A stretch of 64,000 nt of DNA from Galactobacter caseinivorans. GTDB lineage: Bacteria; Actinomycetota; Actinomycetes; Actinomycetales; Micrococcaceae. Location: NCBI RefSeq assembly GCF_003640665.1, contig NZ_QQXL01000006.1:1-64000 (forward strand), in the 5' to 3' direction. Both the position numbers and the translations under genes were made by a program. Below the pieces are notes generated by a model that saw only the letters and a list, made by a program, of their open reading frames with translations, had not been told where the DNA came from and did no database searches. Below are positions 50,745-61,239 of the stretch, piece by piece (position 1 is the first letter of the stretch; the number at the start of each line of letters is the position of its first letter).

Positions 50745-52438
50745 GTCAGGAACGTCCCCCGGCACCGAACAACGAAGCACCGCTGCGCGTTCCGTTGATC
50801 AGCAGGAGCGAGGCCGGCCGCAAGCTGGTCGGCAAGCGACTGGTGGGCCAAACCCTGCGCCGGCACTGGCCGCTGAGCCTGCGCACCCGCCTGGTGGGGG
50901 TGTTGCTGATCCTCCTGGCCCTTGGCTCGCTCGCGATTGGCGGGGTGACTCACGCATCCCTATCCGCCCGGCTGGACGCGCAGCTCAAGGACGACCTGAA
51001 CAACGCCAGCCAACGCTTCTTTGCGCAGCTCTCTAGCCGCGGCCCGGACCAGGCCTCCGCCAATGGCATGCCCAACGGCTCCCTCACCGGGGTCCTGGTG
51101 GATGGTTCCTTTGCCGTGGAGCCCACGTACCAGAACCAGTCCGCCCAGGCGGTGGACCCGGTGCCCATCCCCACGGCGGATGCCACCCGGCTCCGCAAGC
51201 TCGCGGACACGACCGATGCCTCTGAGCAGGGCCTTGTCCTGGAGACGGACCTGAGCCTTGGCCGGTACCGGGTCCAGTTCCGCACTGTGGCGGTGACCTA
51301 CAAGGCCACCGGCCAGACGGTTGACGCGACCGTTGTGGTGGGCATCCCCACCACCGAGGCCAACCGGACGTTGGCGACCCTGGACATCTCCATGGTCCTG
51401 GTCTCCCTGGGTGGCGTGCTGCTGATCGGCACCCTGGGCTCGGTTCTCATTTCCCGCGCGTTGCGGCCCCTGGCCCGCGTCTCCGCCGTGGCCTCCTCCG
51501 TGGCGGAGCAGCCACTGGAGCGCGGCGAGGTGGACGTGGACCTGCGCGTGGCCCCAGAGGACTCCGTGCCGGGCACCGAGGTGGGCAACGTGGGCTTGGC
51601 CCTGAACAATCTGCTGGACAACGTGGACGCCGCCTTGGACGTCCGCGCCCATTCCGAGGCCCGCATGCGGCGCTTTGCCGCGGATGCCAGTCACGAGCTG
51701 CGCACGCCCTTGGCGGCCATTCAGGGCTACTCCGAGCTGCTGGGCGCCACCGAGGCGCTGTCCGACGATGGCGAGCGTTCGCTTGACCGGGTGCGGGAGC
51801 AAACCCGGCGCATGACCGAGCTCGTGGAGAACCTGCTGCTCCTGGCCCGCCTGGACGAGTCCAAGCCAGCCGTGTCCACGTGCGTGGACCTGAGCAGGCT
51901 CGCGGCAGAGCTGACAAGGGACTTCTCCGTGGCCGCCCCGGATCACGTCTGGCGCTTTGAACCCGTGGGCAAACAGCCCATCACGGTGCTGGGGGACGAG
52001 GCCCAACTCAACCGCGTGGTCCAGAATCTGATGTCCAACGCCCGCAAGCACACCTCCAGCGGAACCGAGGTGACCGTGCAGGTGGGGACCACACCGGATG
52101 GCAGCCAGGCGCTGCTCATCGTCAAGGACACAGGTGAGGGCATCTCCCCCGAGTTCCAGGACAAGGTCTTTGACCGTTTTGCGCGGGCCGACGCCGCTCG
52201 GTCGGGTTCCGCGCCGACCACCGGTTTGGGACTCTCCATCGTCAAGGCAATCGTGGAGGCGCATGGCGGAACCATCTCCGTGACCTCAACCCCCGGAGAC
52301 ACCCAGTTCGCTGTGCGCATCCCCGCGGTGCCAGCGGCAGAAGCGGTGCTGCAGCCGGTTCAGCCAATCCAGCCGGTCCAGCCCACGCGGCCGGAACCCG
52401 GCGACGGGACGGCCCAGGACCAGGGCCCGCGGGCCTAA
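50741..52438 (+). CDS. Sensor histidine kinase with HAMP domain
   Basis: 565 residues. Two membrane spans (about 50-70 and 217-238) enclose a periplasm-side domain of about 145 residues. A HAMP linker, the H-box DASHELRTPLAAIQGY with His318, N-box NLMSNARKHTSSG, and G boxes DTGEGISPEF and TTGLGLSIVKAIV follow. The tail is Val/Gln/Pro-rich. Partner of the response regulator it overlaps. Confidence 0.93.
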   Translation: MSQERPPAPNNEAPLRVPLISRSEAGRKLVGKRLVGQTLRRHWPLSLRTRLVGVLLILLALGSLAIGGVTHASLSARLDAQLKDDLNNASQRFFAQLSSRGPDQASANGMPNGSLTGVLVDGSFAVEPTYQNQSAQAVDPVPIPTADATRLRKLADTTDASEQGLVLETDLSLGRYRVQFRTVAVTYKATGQTVDATVVVGIPTTEANRTLATLDISMVLVSLGGVLLIGTLGSVLISRALRPLARVSAVASSVAEQPLERGEVDVDLRVAPEDSVPGTEVGNVGLALNNLLDNVDAALDVRAHSEARMRRFAADASHELRTPLAAIQGYSELLGATEALSDDGERSLDRVREQTRRMTELVENLLLLARLDESKPAVSTCVDLSRLAAELTRDFSVAAPDHVWRFEPVGKQPITVLGDEAQLNRVVQNLMSNARKHTSSGTEVTVQVGTTPDGSQALLIVKDTGEGISPEFQDKVFDRFARADAARSGSAPTTGLGLSIVKAIVEAHGGTISVTSTPGDTQFAVRIPAVPAAEAVLQPVQPIQPVQPTRPEPGDGTAQDQGPRA

Positions 52439-52499
52439 CGCGGCGCGGGGGTTCTCTCTCTTCCCCCCGGTCGCCGCTCCCACCCAGGTACTAGCTCAA

Positions 52500-52540
52500 G
52501 GCGCCCGCGCTTCCCGGATCATCCGGGGGACGCGGGCGCC
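52500..52540 (+). terminator. Terminator after the two-component operon
   Basis: GGCGCCCGCG (52500-52509) pairs with CGCGGGCGCC (52531-52540), with an inner CCGGAT/ATCCGG stem. The rest of the 328-bp gap carries the two GTTCACAG motifs. Confidence 0.75.
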
Positions 52541-52572
52541 TGGTGTTCTGCCCGCACCGCACGCCGGATCGC

Positions 52573-52662
52573 AGTTCACAGCCAACGTCCAGCAGCACTA
52601 ACCCACTCTCTTCCCCGGAACGGCGGGGTTTTTGGCGTCCAGCATCCTCCCAGGTTCACAGG
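52573..52662 (+). promoter_or_regulatory. Two GTTCACAG motifs before the glycosyltransferase operon
   Basis: AGTTCACAGCCAACG (about 52573) and GGTTCACAGGAAACG (about 52653) share GTTCACAG and a downstream AACG. One further copy precedes the response regulator. Confidence 0.35.
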
Positions 52663-52766
52663 AAACGCCTCAAGGTCACTTTAAACTCAGCGTCCCCTCA
52701 GCCACACCTCCCGGGCACCTAGCTTGGGCCCCGCCCCGCCACAGCAGCGCCGCCGACGCTCTTGTT

Positions 52767-54059
52767 ATGACTCCCACAAACACCGCCCCGGCCCCCGCTC
52801 ATCCCCGGCTCTCGTCGCGATCCAGGCGCGGCCCCGTCCTGACGATACCCGGCCAACTCCAGCTGGACGTCGTCGTTCCCGTCTTCAATGAGCAGACCGA
52901 GCTGGAGGCAAACGTGCTCCGGCTGGAGGCTTTCCTGGCCACGCTGTATCCGCCGGGCGGCGCCGCCTACCGGGTGAGCATCGCGGATAACGCCAGCACG
53001 GATTCCACCCCCCGCATCGCGGCCAAGCTCGCCGCCGCCAACCCCCGCATCCGCCACATTCGGCTGGAAGAAAAGGGTCGCGGACGCGCTCTGCGGCAGG
53101 TGTGGTTGGAGTCTGAGGCACCGGTGCTGGCGTACATGGACGTAGATCTCTCCACCGGCCTGGACGCGCTGCCCGCACTCCTTGCGCCGCTGCTCTCTGG
53201 GCACTCCGACGTGGCGATCGGCTCCCGACTGGCCGCTGGCGCCCGCACGGTGCGCGGCCCCCAGCGCGAAATCATCTCGCGCTGCTACAACCTGATCCTT
53301 CGTGGCTCGCTCGGTGCCGGATTTTCTGACGCTCAGTGCGGCTTTAAGGCCATCCGCGCGGACGTGGCACAACAGCTGCTCCCGCTGGTGAAGGACAATG
53401 CCTGGTTCTTCGACACCGAGTTGTTGGTCCTGGCGGAACAGGCCGGGCTGCGCGTCTTTGAGGTGGCGGTGGATTGGGTGGATGACCCCCGCTCCAGCGT
53501 GCACGTGGCGAGCACTGCGGCGGAGGATCTGCGCGGCGTCTGGCGCCTGGCCACCGGCCTGCTTTCCGGCCGTATCCCCCTGACCAGTGTGCGCCAAGAG
53601 CTGGGCCGGGATCTGCCACCAGACCAGCCGCGCGGGCTCTGGACTCACCTGATCCGCTTCGGCCTGATCGGCGCGGCCTCCACCCTGGCCTACCTACCCC
53701 TCTTCCTGCTGCTGCGCCCCCTGGGCGGCGCTCAACTGGCCAACCTGGCCGCGCTCCTGCTCACCGCCGTGGCCAACACGGCCGCCAACCGCTGCTTCAC
53801 CTTCGGGGTGCGCGGCCGGGCCGGCATCGTGACGCATCACCTCCAGGGCCTGGCCGTGTTCTTCCTTGGCTGGAGCCTCACCGCCGCCGCCATTGGACTC
53901 ACTCACGCGGCCGGGCTCAACGGCGGGGCGGAAATCATCGCCGTCGTCAGCGCCAACCTCCTCACCACGCTGCTCAAGTTTGTGCTTTTTCGCCACTGGG
54001 TCTTCCGCGAACGCCGCGGCAACCCGAGCCCCCTCACAGAACAGGAGGCCACGTCATGA
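52767..54059 (+). CDS. GT2 glycosyltransferase (dolichyl-phosphate mannosyltransferase type) fused to a GtrA membrane domain
   Basis: 430 residues. The N-terminal GT-A domain has LDVVVPVFNE, the DXD-like YMDVDLSTG, AIGSRLAAGA and DAQCGFKAI. The C-terminal part is a four-span GtrA domain (HLIRFGLIGAASTLAYLPLFLLL onward). It should transfer a sugar to polyprenyl phosphate and possibly flip it. ATG 52767 is chosen because upstream codons are atypical; no clear ribosome site is seen. The next gene overlaps by 4 bases and could use the product. Confidence 0.88.
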   Translation: MTPTNTAPAPAHPRLSSRSRRGPVLTIPGQLQLDVVVPVFNEQTELEANVLRLEAFLATLYPPGGAAYRVSIADNASTDSTPRIAAKLAAANPRIRHIRLEEKGRGRALRQVWLESEAPVLAYMDVDLSTGLDALPALLAPLLSGHSDVAIGSRLAAGARTVRGPQREIISRCYNLILRGSLGAGFSDAQCGFKAIRADVAQQLLPLVKDNAWFFDTELLVLAEQAGLRVFEVAVDWVDDPRSSVHVASTAAEDLRGVWRLATGLLSGRIPLTSVRQELGRDLPPDQPRGLWTHLIRFGLIGAASTLAYLPLFLLLRPLGGAQLANLAALLLTAVANTAANRCFTFGVRGRAGIVTHHLQGLAVFFLGWSLTAAAIGLTHAAGLNGGAEIIAVVSANLLTTLLKFVLFRHWVFRERRGNPSPLTEQEATS

Positions 54060-56350
54060 GCTTCACGACGGGTTCCCCAGACAGAAATTCCCTGCCCGAC
54101 GGCGCCGGCTCGGCTCCCGCGCCCGCCTCACCTTCCGCCGCTGGCGGCGGACCCGGGGGCCCGGCCACGCGGCGTCGGGCATCACGTCCCGACCGGCTCC
54201 CGACCGCTTCGCTGGCTCAACGGATCAGCCTGATCGCGCTGCTGCTGGGCACCTCGGTGCTGTACCTGTGGAATCTTGGCGCCAACGGCTGGGGCAACGC
54301 CTTCTACTCCGCGGCCATCCAGGCCGGATCGCAGGACTGGACAGCCTTCATCTTTGGTTCCTCCGACTCCGGCAACTCCATCACCGTGGACAAGCCGCCC
54401 GCGTCGCTCTGGATCCCCGCGCTCTCCGTGCGGATCTTTGGGCTGAACTCGTGGTCCATCCTGGTGCCAGAGGCGCTGATGGGGGTGGCCTCGGTATGGC
54501 TGCTCTATAGCGCGGTGTCCCGGGTGTCCGGGCGCTGGGTGGGCCTGGTGGCCGGGCTGGCGCTGGCCACCACGCCGGTGGCGCTACTGATGTTCCGCTT
54601 CAACAACCCGGAGGCCCTGCTGATTCTGCTCTCCGTCGCGGCAGTCTACGGCGTGATTCGCGCGGTGCATGCCTCCTCGCTCACCGCCTCCGGCACGGCC
54701 CTCAAGCGGGGGCGCGGGGCCTTGGCATGGATGCTGATGGTGGGCGCCATGATTGGGATGGGCTTCCTGACCAAGCAACTGCAGGCCGTGGTCATTGTGC
54801 CGACGCTGGCGTTGGCCTACTTGGTTGCCGCCCGCGGACCGTGGCTCAAGCGCGTGCTCCACCTGCTGGCCGCGGCGGCCGCGATGGTGGTTTCCGCCGG
54901 CTGGTGGGTGGCGCTGGTGCAGCTCTGGCCCGCCTCCTCCCGCCCATACATTGGCGGATCGCAAAGCAATTCCTTCCTGGAATTGACCTTTGGCTACAAC
55001 GGCCTTAGCCGACTCAACGGCGACGAGGAGGGCTCGGTGGGTAGCCGATGGGGCACCCCGTCACTGCTGCGCCTGGTGAGTGGCAACTACGTCTCCCAGA
55101 TCTCCTGGCTCATCCCCGCGGCGCTGATAGCGCTACTGGCCTGCCTGGTGCTGATCCTGCGCACCCGTGCCTGGCGCACCGACGGTGGCCGGCTGCGGAT
55201 CGCCGCCGTGATCGCCCTCGGCGGCTGGTTTGTGGTGGAGGGGCTGACCATCTCGCTGATGCAGGGCATCACGCACGAGTACTACACCGCGATCCTGGCC
55301 GCGCCCCTGGCCGCGATCGTGGCCATCGGGGCCGGCTGGCTCTGGGAGCGCTCCACCTCCTGGGCTGCGTCCCTCACGCTGGCGCTTCTGGTGGCCGTCA
55401 CCTCCATGACGGCGTTCATCGTGCTGGTGCAGGCAGACTGGGGCAGCGTCTGGGCCAGCATCGGGGTGGTCGTGGCGCTGATCGGTGCCTTTGGCCTGGC
55501 GCTGCGGCCGGTGTGGCCGGGGCGGGTTCGCGGTGGTGATGTTGGTGTCGGGGCTGGCCTGGGTGCCGGGGCGTCTGCTCCGGCGGCCGACGGCGCGCCC
55601 GTCGGCCACCGACCCAGCAGGCTGCGCCGCGGCCTCACCATCGCCGCCGTGAGCACGGTCCTGGTGGGAGGGTTGGGAGCGCAAAGCGCGTTCGCCGCCT
55701 CCACCACGACCGTGGCCAAGACCGGCTCCATCATTTACGCCGGCACCAGTAACGGCATGGGTGGCCCAGGAGGCGCAGGCGGAATGGGCGGTGGCCCCGG
55801 CGGAAACGGCGGGGGTCAGCGCGACGGACAACGAGACGGCCAACGTGACGGCCAGGCTGGTCAGGGGGGTACGGACGGTACGGGCGGGACGCCTCCAGGC
55901 GGAACCGGCCGCGGCGGCATGGGCGGCGCGGGCGGCGGCGAAGGCGGCGAAGGCGGCGGCGCGGGCGGTCTGCTCAACGCGGGCACCCCGGGCGCCGAAC
56001 TGGTGGCCCTGCTCCAAGCGGACTCCGCCAACTACCGCTGGACGGCGGCCACCACCGGGGCACAGAGCGCCGCGGGCTACCAGCTGGGATCCAACACCTC
56101 GGTGATGCCGATCGGCGGCTTCAACGGCACCGACCCCTCCCCCACCTTGGATCAATTCAAGGAGTGGGCCACCACCGGCCAGGTCCACTACTACATCGCC
56201 TCCAGCTCCGGCGGCGGAATGGGCGGCGGAATGGGTGGGGGCTCCAGTGACTCCACGGCGGCTGCCATCAGCACCTGGGTCAGCGAGAACTACACCGCCA
56301 CCACCGTGGACGGGGTGACGCTCTACGACCTGACTCAGCCCACCTCCTAA
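54056..56350 (+). CDS. ArnT-like/GT39 membrane glycosyltransferase with Gly-rich tail
   Basis: 764 residues, about 11-12 predicted membrane spans. The first extracytoplasmic loop carries YSAAIQAGSQDWTAFIFGSSDSGNSITVDKPPASLW, where the catalytic acidic residue and the DKPP motif of this family lie. It should use a polyprenyl-phosphate sugar, probably made by the preceding enzyme, to glycosylate an envelope target. After the last span is a Gly-rich region with three RDGQ units, then an extracytoplasmic domain. Coupled to the GT2 gene. Confidence 0.87.
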   Translation: MSFTTGSPDRNSLPDGAGSAPAPASPSAAGGGPGGPATRRRASRPDRLPTASLAQRISLIALLLGTSVLYLWNLGANGWGNAFYSAAIQAGSQDWTAFIFGSSDSGNSITVDKPPASLWIPALSVRIFGLNSWSILVPEALMGVASVWLLYSAVSRVSGRWVGLVAGLALATTPVALLMFRFNNPEALLILLSVAAVYGVIRAVHASSLTASGTALKRGRGALAWMLMVGAMIGMGFLTKQLQAVVIVPTLALAYLVAARGPWLKRVLHLLAAAAAMVVSAGWWVALVQLWPASSRPYIGGSQSNSFLELTFGYNGLSRLNGDEEGSVGSRWGTPSLLRLVSGNYVSQISWLIPAALIALLACLVLILRTRAWRTDGGRLRIAAVIALGGWFVVEGLTISLMQGITHEYYTAILAAPLAAIVAIGAGWLWERSTSWAASLTLALLVAVTSMTAFIVLVQADWGSVWASIGVVVALIGAFGLALRPVWPGRVRGGDVGVGAGLGAGASAPAADGAPVGHRPSRLRRGLTIAAVSTVLVGGLGAQSAFAASTTTVAKTGSIIYAGTSNGMGGPGGAGGMGGGPGGNGGGQRDGQRDGQRDGQAGQGGTDGTGGTPPGGTGRGGMGGAGGGEGGEGGGAGGLLNAGTPGAELVALLQADSANYRWTAATTGAQSAAGYQLGSNTSVMPIGGFNGTDPSPTLDQFKEWATTGQVHYYIASSSGGGMGGGMGGGSSDSTAAAISTWVSENYTATTVDGVTLYDLTQPTS

Positions 56351-56507
56351 GCGGCGGCCCGCGCAGGCTACTGCGCGCGGGCTGTCCCAGCGGGACCCGA
56401 AGGAGAGGCAAACAACACGGCGGCCCGGCGCTGCGCGCTGAACTCAAGCGCGCGGCGTCGGGCCGTGGGTGTTGCTTAAACCGTGGGGTGCTGCTGAAGC
56501 CGCGTGA

Positions 56508-57714
<1,207 letters not shown>

Positions 57715-57800
57715 GTACACAAGTGGCGATCAGGTATTTTTCAGACTCTGTCACTAACGTAGGGATCACCTCAAAGGGTGCGAGTGATGAACGAGTGATG

Positions 57801-57836
57801 AGAAACCCCCGATCGGTTCGCCGGTCGGGGGTTTCT
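57801..57836 (+). terminator. Terminator after tadA
   Basis: AGAAACCCCCGA (57801-57812) pairs with TCGGGGGTTTCT (57825-57836). Confidence 0.8.
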
Positions 57837-57900
57837 GCGTGTGCCGGGGCGGGGGCTCGTGGGCGGTCGGGGGGCCGGCCGGGGCCGCTCGGGGCCGGCC

Positions 57901-58073
57901 AAGCGGGCTTATCGCCGTCAAGCAGGGTTCAAGCCCGCTTCTCGCCGATAGCCCCGCTTCCCCTCGCCCGCGCAACGCCGACCACCCCCGGCCGGACCGA
58001 ACGCCGACCGACCAAGCAGGCTTATCGCCGTCAAGCAGGGTTCAAGCCCGCTTCTCGCCGATAGCCCCGCTTC
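57901..58073. repeat. Two copies of the folded intergenic repeat
   Basis: Units at 57901-57960 and 58014-58073 are almost identical to each other. Each begins AAGCRGGCTTATCGCCGTC and ends CGATAGCCCCGCTTCCCC. They are related to the three units at 32201-32588. Both groups lie next to a tRNA-Ser gene used for integration. No gene is seen in 57715-58165. Confidence 0.75.
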
Positions 58074-58165
58074 CCCTCGCCCGCACCACGCCGACCGCCC
58101 CCGGCCGGACCGAACGCCGTCCGGTTTGGGGCGGTGCGAGGGTGTGCCGTAGAGTGTTGGAGCCT

Positions 58166-58253
58166 GGTGACGTGTCCGAGCGGCCGAAGGTGCAACACTC
58201 GAAATGTTGTGTACGGTAATCCCGTACCGTGGGTTCAAATCCCACCGTCACCG
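58166..58253 (+). tRNA. tRNA-Ser (anticodon CGA); integration target of element 2
   Basis: 88-base class II tRNA: acceptor GGTGACG/CGTCACC, anticodon loop CTCGAAA giving CGA, long variable arm, T arm GGGTTCAAATCCC. No CCA encoded. An integrase follows on the opposite strand. Confidence 0.95.
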
Positions 58254-58260
58254 CGTTAAA

Positions 58261-58305
58261 GAAGGCCCCAAAATCCCTGAAAACTCAAGGATTTTGGGGC
58301 CTTTC
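58261..58305 (+). terminator. Terminator after tRNA-Ser(CGA)
   Basis: GAAGGCCCCAAAATCC (58261-58276) pairs with GGATTTTGGGGCCTTTC (58289-58305). Confidence 0.85.
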
Positions 58306-58324
58306 TTATGTCCAATGGGAGCCA

Positions 58325-58345
58325 TTTGGACACATTTTGGACACA
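58325..58345 (+). repeat. Paired 10-bp direct repeat, candidate integrase arm site
   Basis: TTTGGACACA at 58325-58334 and 58336-58345 (period 11), between the tRNA terminator and the integrase stop. Element 1 has a differently worded pair with the same period in the same place. Confidence 0.5.
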
Positions 58346-58356
58346 CTTCGCAGAGA

Positions 58357-59466
58357 TCACGCCTCAGATTGACTAGCCTCGACAGCCAAATCGAGGGCAT
58401 CCGCAACGACGTCTAGATCGTCCTCGAACAGGTCCGCGTACACGTCAAGAGTCATGGCCGCGGTCTTGTGGCCGAGCATCCGCTGAACCACCTTGACGTT
58501 GGCCCCAGCACTCACGGCGAAAGATGCGGCGGTGTGCCTCAGATCGTGGGGCGTGATTCGCGGAGCCCCTGCCTTCTTGATTGCCGAGGCGAACCACGAC
58601 AGATTGTGTTCGTGCACGCGGGCGTTCCTCATGTAGCCACCGTCCGGGCCCGGAAACAGCAGTTCGTTCTCCGACTTACCGAGCGCGGCAGCCTCGAGGT
58701 CCGAGGCCATAAACCGAGGGAAGGGGACAGCGCGAGCCCTGTGCGTCTTTGGCGTCCCGAGAATCATGGTTCCTGCCACGTCCACGGCATTGTTCACGAC
58801 CCTGAGACGCCGCTTCTCGAGGTCCAGGTCTTGGACACGGAGCGCCGCCATTTCCCCCCACCGCAGGCCGCAGTATGCGAGCACCCGAATCACGGTCGGA
58901 TACTTGGCTGCATTGGCGATCCGCCGCACCTGGTCGTGCGAGAGGTAAACCTTCTCCTTGGGTTTCCGCCGCGGCAGCGATACGTCGCTGGCCGGATTGG
59001 CCGCTAGCAACTTATCCGAGACGGCGTCACCCAAGATTCCGTGAAGGATTCCATACGCTCGCGTGACCACGGTGGCCGAGCGGGCAGGGTAGCCCGGCTC
59101 GTTGCCCACTGAGAGATTGGTGACCCAAGCTTGCACCTCGGTCTTGAGGATGGACGAGATGCCCCGTCTCCCCCACTTAGGGAGCACGTAGTTTCTCCAC
59201 GTGGACTCAAGCACTCGGTAGGCCGATGGCTTCAAGTGCTGTTTACGCTCCAACCACGATGGCCCCAGCTTGGCCACGGTCGTCTTGCCCGCACTGATGG
59301 GTACGAACGCCCCGCGCTGCATGGACGTGGAAACTGACGCCGCGTAGTCCTCGGCGGCGCGTTTCGTCTTGAACCCGCGCTTGCGGGTCTGCGTGTGGTC
59401 TGGAGTGCGGAAACGGATTTCCCAGCGCGTCCCGTCCGCCGTGTCGTAACGCTTGGGAGAAGGCAT
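58357..59466 (-). CDS. Tyrosine recombinase (integrase) of element 2
   Basis: 369 residues. AP2-like arm-binding N-terminus (RWEIRFRTPDHTQTRKRGFKTKRAAEDYAA), SAM-like core-binding domain (60-160), catalytic domain with Arg202 (GLRWGEM), Lys240, His307 and Arg310 (TPHDLRHTA), His333 and Tyr343 (LDVYADLF). It is only distantly like the element 1 integrase, in keeping with a different tRNA target. A scar of a related gene lies in element 1 at 30686-30775. Confidence 0.95.
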   Translation of the reverse strand: MPSPKRYDTADGTRWEIRFRTPDHTQTRKRGFKTKRAAEDYAASVSTSMQRGAFVPISAGKTTVAKLGPSWLERKQHLKPSAYRVLESTWRNYVLPKWGRRGISSILKTEVQAWVTNLSVGNEPGYPARSATVVTRAYGILHGILGDAVSDKLLAANPASDVSLPRRKPKEKVYLSHDQVRRIANAAKYPTVIRVLAYCGLRWGEMAALRVQDLDLEKRRLRVVNNAVDVAGTMILGTPKTHRARAVPFPRFMASDLEAAALGKSENELLFPGPDGGYMRNARVHEHNLSWFASAIKKAGAPRITPHDLRHTAASFAVSAGANVKVVQRMLGHKTAAMTLDVYADLFEDDLDVVADALDLAVEASQSEA

Positions 59467-59468
59467 TG

Positions 59469-59963
59469 CTAGTCACCTTCGAGCGATTTGGGCACAAAAG
59501 AAGGGTTGTGCTTCATCCTGTCCCTTGCCCGAGTGCTTGGCCCCTGCCCGCGCGGTGCCGAGCGATTCGTGTACTCGTCGTGGATCCGCTCGCGCTCCTC
59601 GAAAGTCGCAGCTTCCGGCATAGGGAGCGCCATACCCATTTGCGCCCAAGACCAAAGGTCCGCGTTTGGGTGTTCGCCTGGCAACCCCGTCACCCGGCTC
59701 TTGAGGGAGTCTGACTCGTTTTCCGGCAGGAGTAGCGCTAGAGGCGAAACCTTGAACACGGCAGCGAGGGCAGTGAGGTCATCAACGTCCACTCGGCGCT
59801 CGCCAGCCTCGATGCGACGCAACCCTAGGGGCGGAATTGGGCGCCCAACGTCACTCAACTCCTCCGCGAGTTTTTTGAACTCCTTCGCCCCTCGTAAGCG
59901 AGCTACGTTCTCGCGCACGCGCTCACCGGTCGCCCCAAGCATCATCTTCTTCTTATCGGCCAT
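59469..59963 (-). CDS. XRE-like repressor of element 2
   Basis: 164 residues. N-terminal helix-turn-helix region with RVRENVARLRGAKEFKKLAEELSDVGRPIPPLGLRRIEAGERRVDVDDLTALAAVF, then a disordered, Arg-rich tail. Unrelated in detail to the element 1 repressor, so the two elements should not cross-repress. ATG 59963 is 6 bases after TAGGCT, the same leaderless design as element 1. It precedes the integrase by 2 bases. Confidence 0.85.
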   Translation of the reverse strand: MADKKKMMLGATGERVRENVARLRGAKEFKKLAEELSDVGRPIPPLGLRRIEAGERRVDVDDLTALAAVFKVSPLALLLPENESDSLKSRVTGLPGEHPNADLWSWAQMGMALPMPEAATFEERERIHDEYTNRSAPRGQGPSTRARDRMKHNPSFVPKSLEGD

Positions 59964-60004
59964 GAGCAGAGCCTAGCGCCCATAATGTTCCCTCACGACC
60001 AGTC

Positions 60005-60033
60005 TTGCACGCTGAACGTTCGATATGTATGCT
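60005..60033 (+). promoter_or_regulatory. Promoter of the rightward operon of element 2, with internal palindrome
   Basis: TTGCAC (60005-60010), 17-base spacer, TATGCT (60028-60033). GAACGTTC (60014-60021), an 8-bp palindrome, lies in the spacer and is a natural repressor site. Confidence 0.65.
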
Positions 60034-60079
60034 GATGCCCAGGAGATCAAAACGATCCCCAGGGAATCAAGGGAGCAGC

Positions 60080-60265
60080 ATGAACGAGAAGCTCTACACA
60101 CCACAAGAGTTGGCCGACTGGCGCGGGACCACCGTGGCAGCGCTGGCCCAGGAGCGTTACAAGGGAACTGGCCCAAGGTTCATCAAGCTTGGCAAGACGG
60201 TCCGGTACTCCGAGACCCACGTGAAGGAGTGGCTTGATGCCAACACCCACCAGCGCACTGCCTGA
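60080..60265 (+). CDS. Excisionase/HTH_17-type protein of element 2
   Basis: 61 residues: LYTPQELADWRGTTVAALAQERYKGTGPRFIKLGKTVRYSETHVKEWLDA, a winged-helix excisionase-like fold. AAGGGAGC precedes ATG 60080. It holds the same slot as 25057 but is diverged in sequence. The next gene starts inside its 3' end. Confidence 0.85.
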   Translation: MNEKLYTPQELADWRGTTVAALAQERYKGTGPRFIKLGKTVRYSETHVKEWLDANTHQRTA

Positions 60266-60632
60266 CCGGCGCGAGCACACCCATTCCGACGGTCTGGTTA
60301 TCGCGGGAAGAACGAACCGAGTTGCGATGCGCCACCGTCTCACCGAGTCGACGCGACTGATCAAGCATCACGGGCTCCAGCGCAAGGAAGCCGTGGACGT
60401 GCTGGGTCAAGTGCTCACCCACCAATCGCTCCGGTGGATCAATCGCCACTTCCAGCAGCTCATGGAAGACGATCCCGCGGTTGCCCGTGAGATTCAGTAT
60501 GCAGACCCGACGGGTGAGCAAGCCGTTCACCGTCTGCTCTGCGTCGCTGAAGAGTGCGACCGTTGCGGTCGCTCCACAGAGAAAAACGGCTCCGAGACCC
60601 ATTCCACCAAGAACCGTCTCGAAGCCGCCTGA
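60237..60632 (+). CDS. Conserved element protein, unknown function (131 aa)
   Basis: 131 residues, the counterpart of 25254-25649, with the same length and shared C-terminal KNGSETHSTKNRLEAA. It has CDRC instead of CTCSRC. ATG 60237 has AAGGAG about 8 bases upstream and overlaps the excisionase by 29 bases. A TTG three bases earlier is an alternative. Confidence 0.7.
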   Translation: MPTPTSALPDRREHTHSDGLVIAGRTNRVAMRHRLTESTRLIKHHGLQRKEAVDVLGQVLTHQSLRWINRHFQQLMEDDPAVAREIQYADPTGEQAVHRLLCVAEECDRCGRSTEKNGSETHSTKNRLEAA

Positions 60633-60652
60633 AGATCCTAGAAAGGACCACC

Positions 60653-61198
60653 ATGACTATGCAGATTACCAACAACACTTGCCCACTCTCTACCCCCGAG
60701 GCCGCAGACCTGGGCCTGTTCCTCCACCGGAGCACCGACCGTGACGGCATTCTCCGCTACGAGTTGGAGACACAAGAGGGGCCCATGGACGCCGAGGGCC
60801 TCGCAGCACTGCGTGACCTGATCGCGTCGATCCTGGACAAGCCGCAGCGTCGGCAACTCACCTTCGCCCCTGACCCCAGCGACACCCCCGTGGTGGTGTC
60901 CTGCGTGAACGTGGCCGGTGTGCAGGTCTCCAAGTACCAGAGCACCGAGGATGGCGTCACTGTGGCCCTGGAGACCGATGAGGTGGTGCCGGTGGCGCAG
61001 CTCGTACACCTGGTGGACCACTTGCAGGGCATCCTGCGTGAGCACGCACCACGGGCGCAGGCGGAGCACTACTTCTCCAAGCCCGACGCGATGGACGCTA
61101 AAGCGCAGACCGTGAACTCCGTGATCGCCTTCGCCGTGTCCAACGGGTACGACGTCGCCAAGTTCACCGGCCTTGCCAGTGAGAGGGCAGGCAAGTGA
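60653..61198 (+). CDS. Conserved element protein, unknown function (181 aa)
   Basis: 181 residues, the counterpart of 25661-26203. The first two thirds are nearly identical, including the ribosome site and MTMQ start. The C-terminal third differs (LVHLVDHLQGILREHAPRAQAEHYF), so that part may carry element-specific binding. Confidence 0.75.
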   Translation: MTMQITNNTCPLSTPEAADLGLFLHRSTDRDGILRYELETQEGPMDAEGLAALRDLIASILDKPQRRQLTFAPDPSDTPVVVSCVNVAGVQVSKYQSTEDGVTVALETDEVVPVAQLVHLVDHLQGILREHAPRAQAEHYFSKPDAMDAKAQTVNSVIAFAVSNGYDVAKFTGLASERAGK

Positions 61199-61239
61199 GC
61201 GTGGCCGCCCTCCCCTGGCAAGCGCACAGGGCGCGGTGA
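61195..61239 (+). CDS. Tiny overlapping ORF (14 aa)
   Basis: GTG 61195 overlaps the previous stop, and the frame ends with TGA overlapping the next ATG. LPWQAHRAR matches LPQQAHRAR at 26200-26292. Likely a translational bridge. Confidence 0.35.
   Translation: MSVAALPWQAHRAR

Noticed and set aside
60014-60021. LexA (SOS) box upstream of the element 2 excisionase
   Set aside because: GAACGTTC lacks the four-base spacer of the actinobacterial SOS box; a site for the element's own repressor is more likely.
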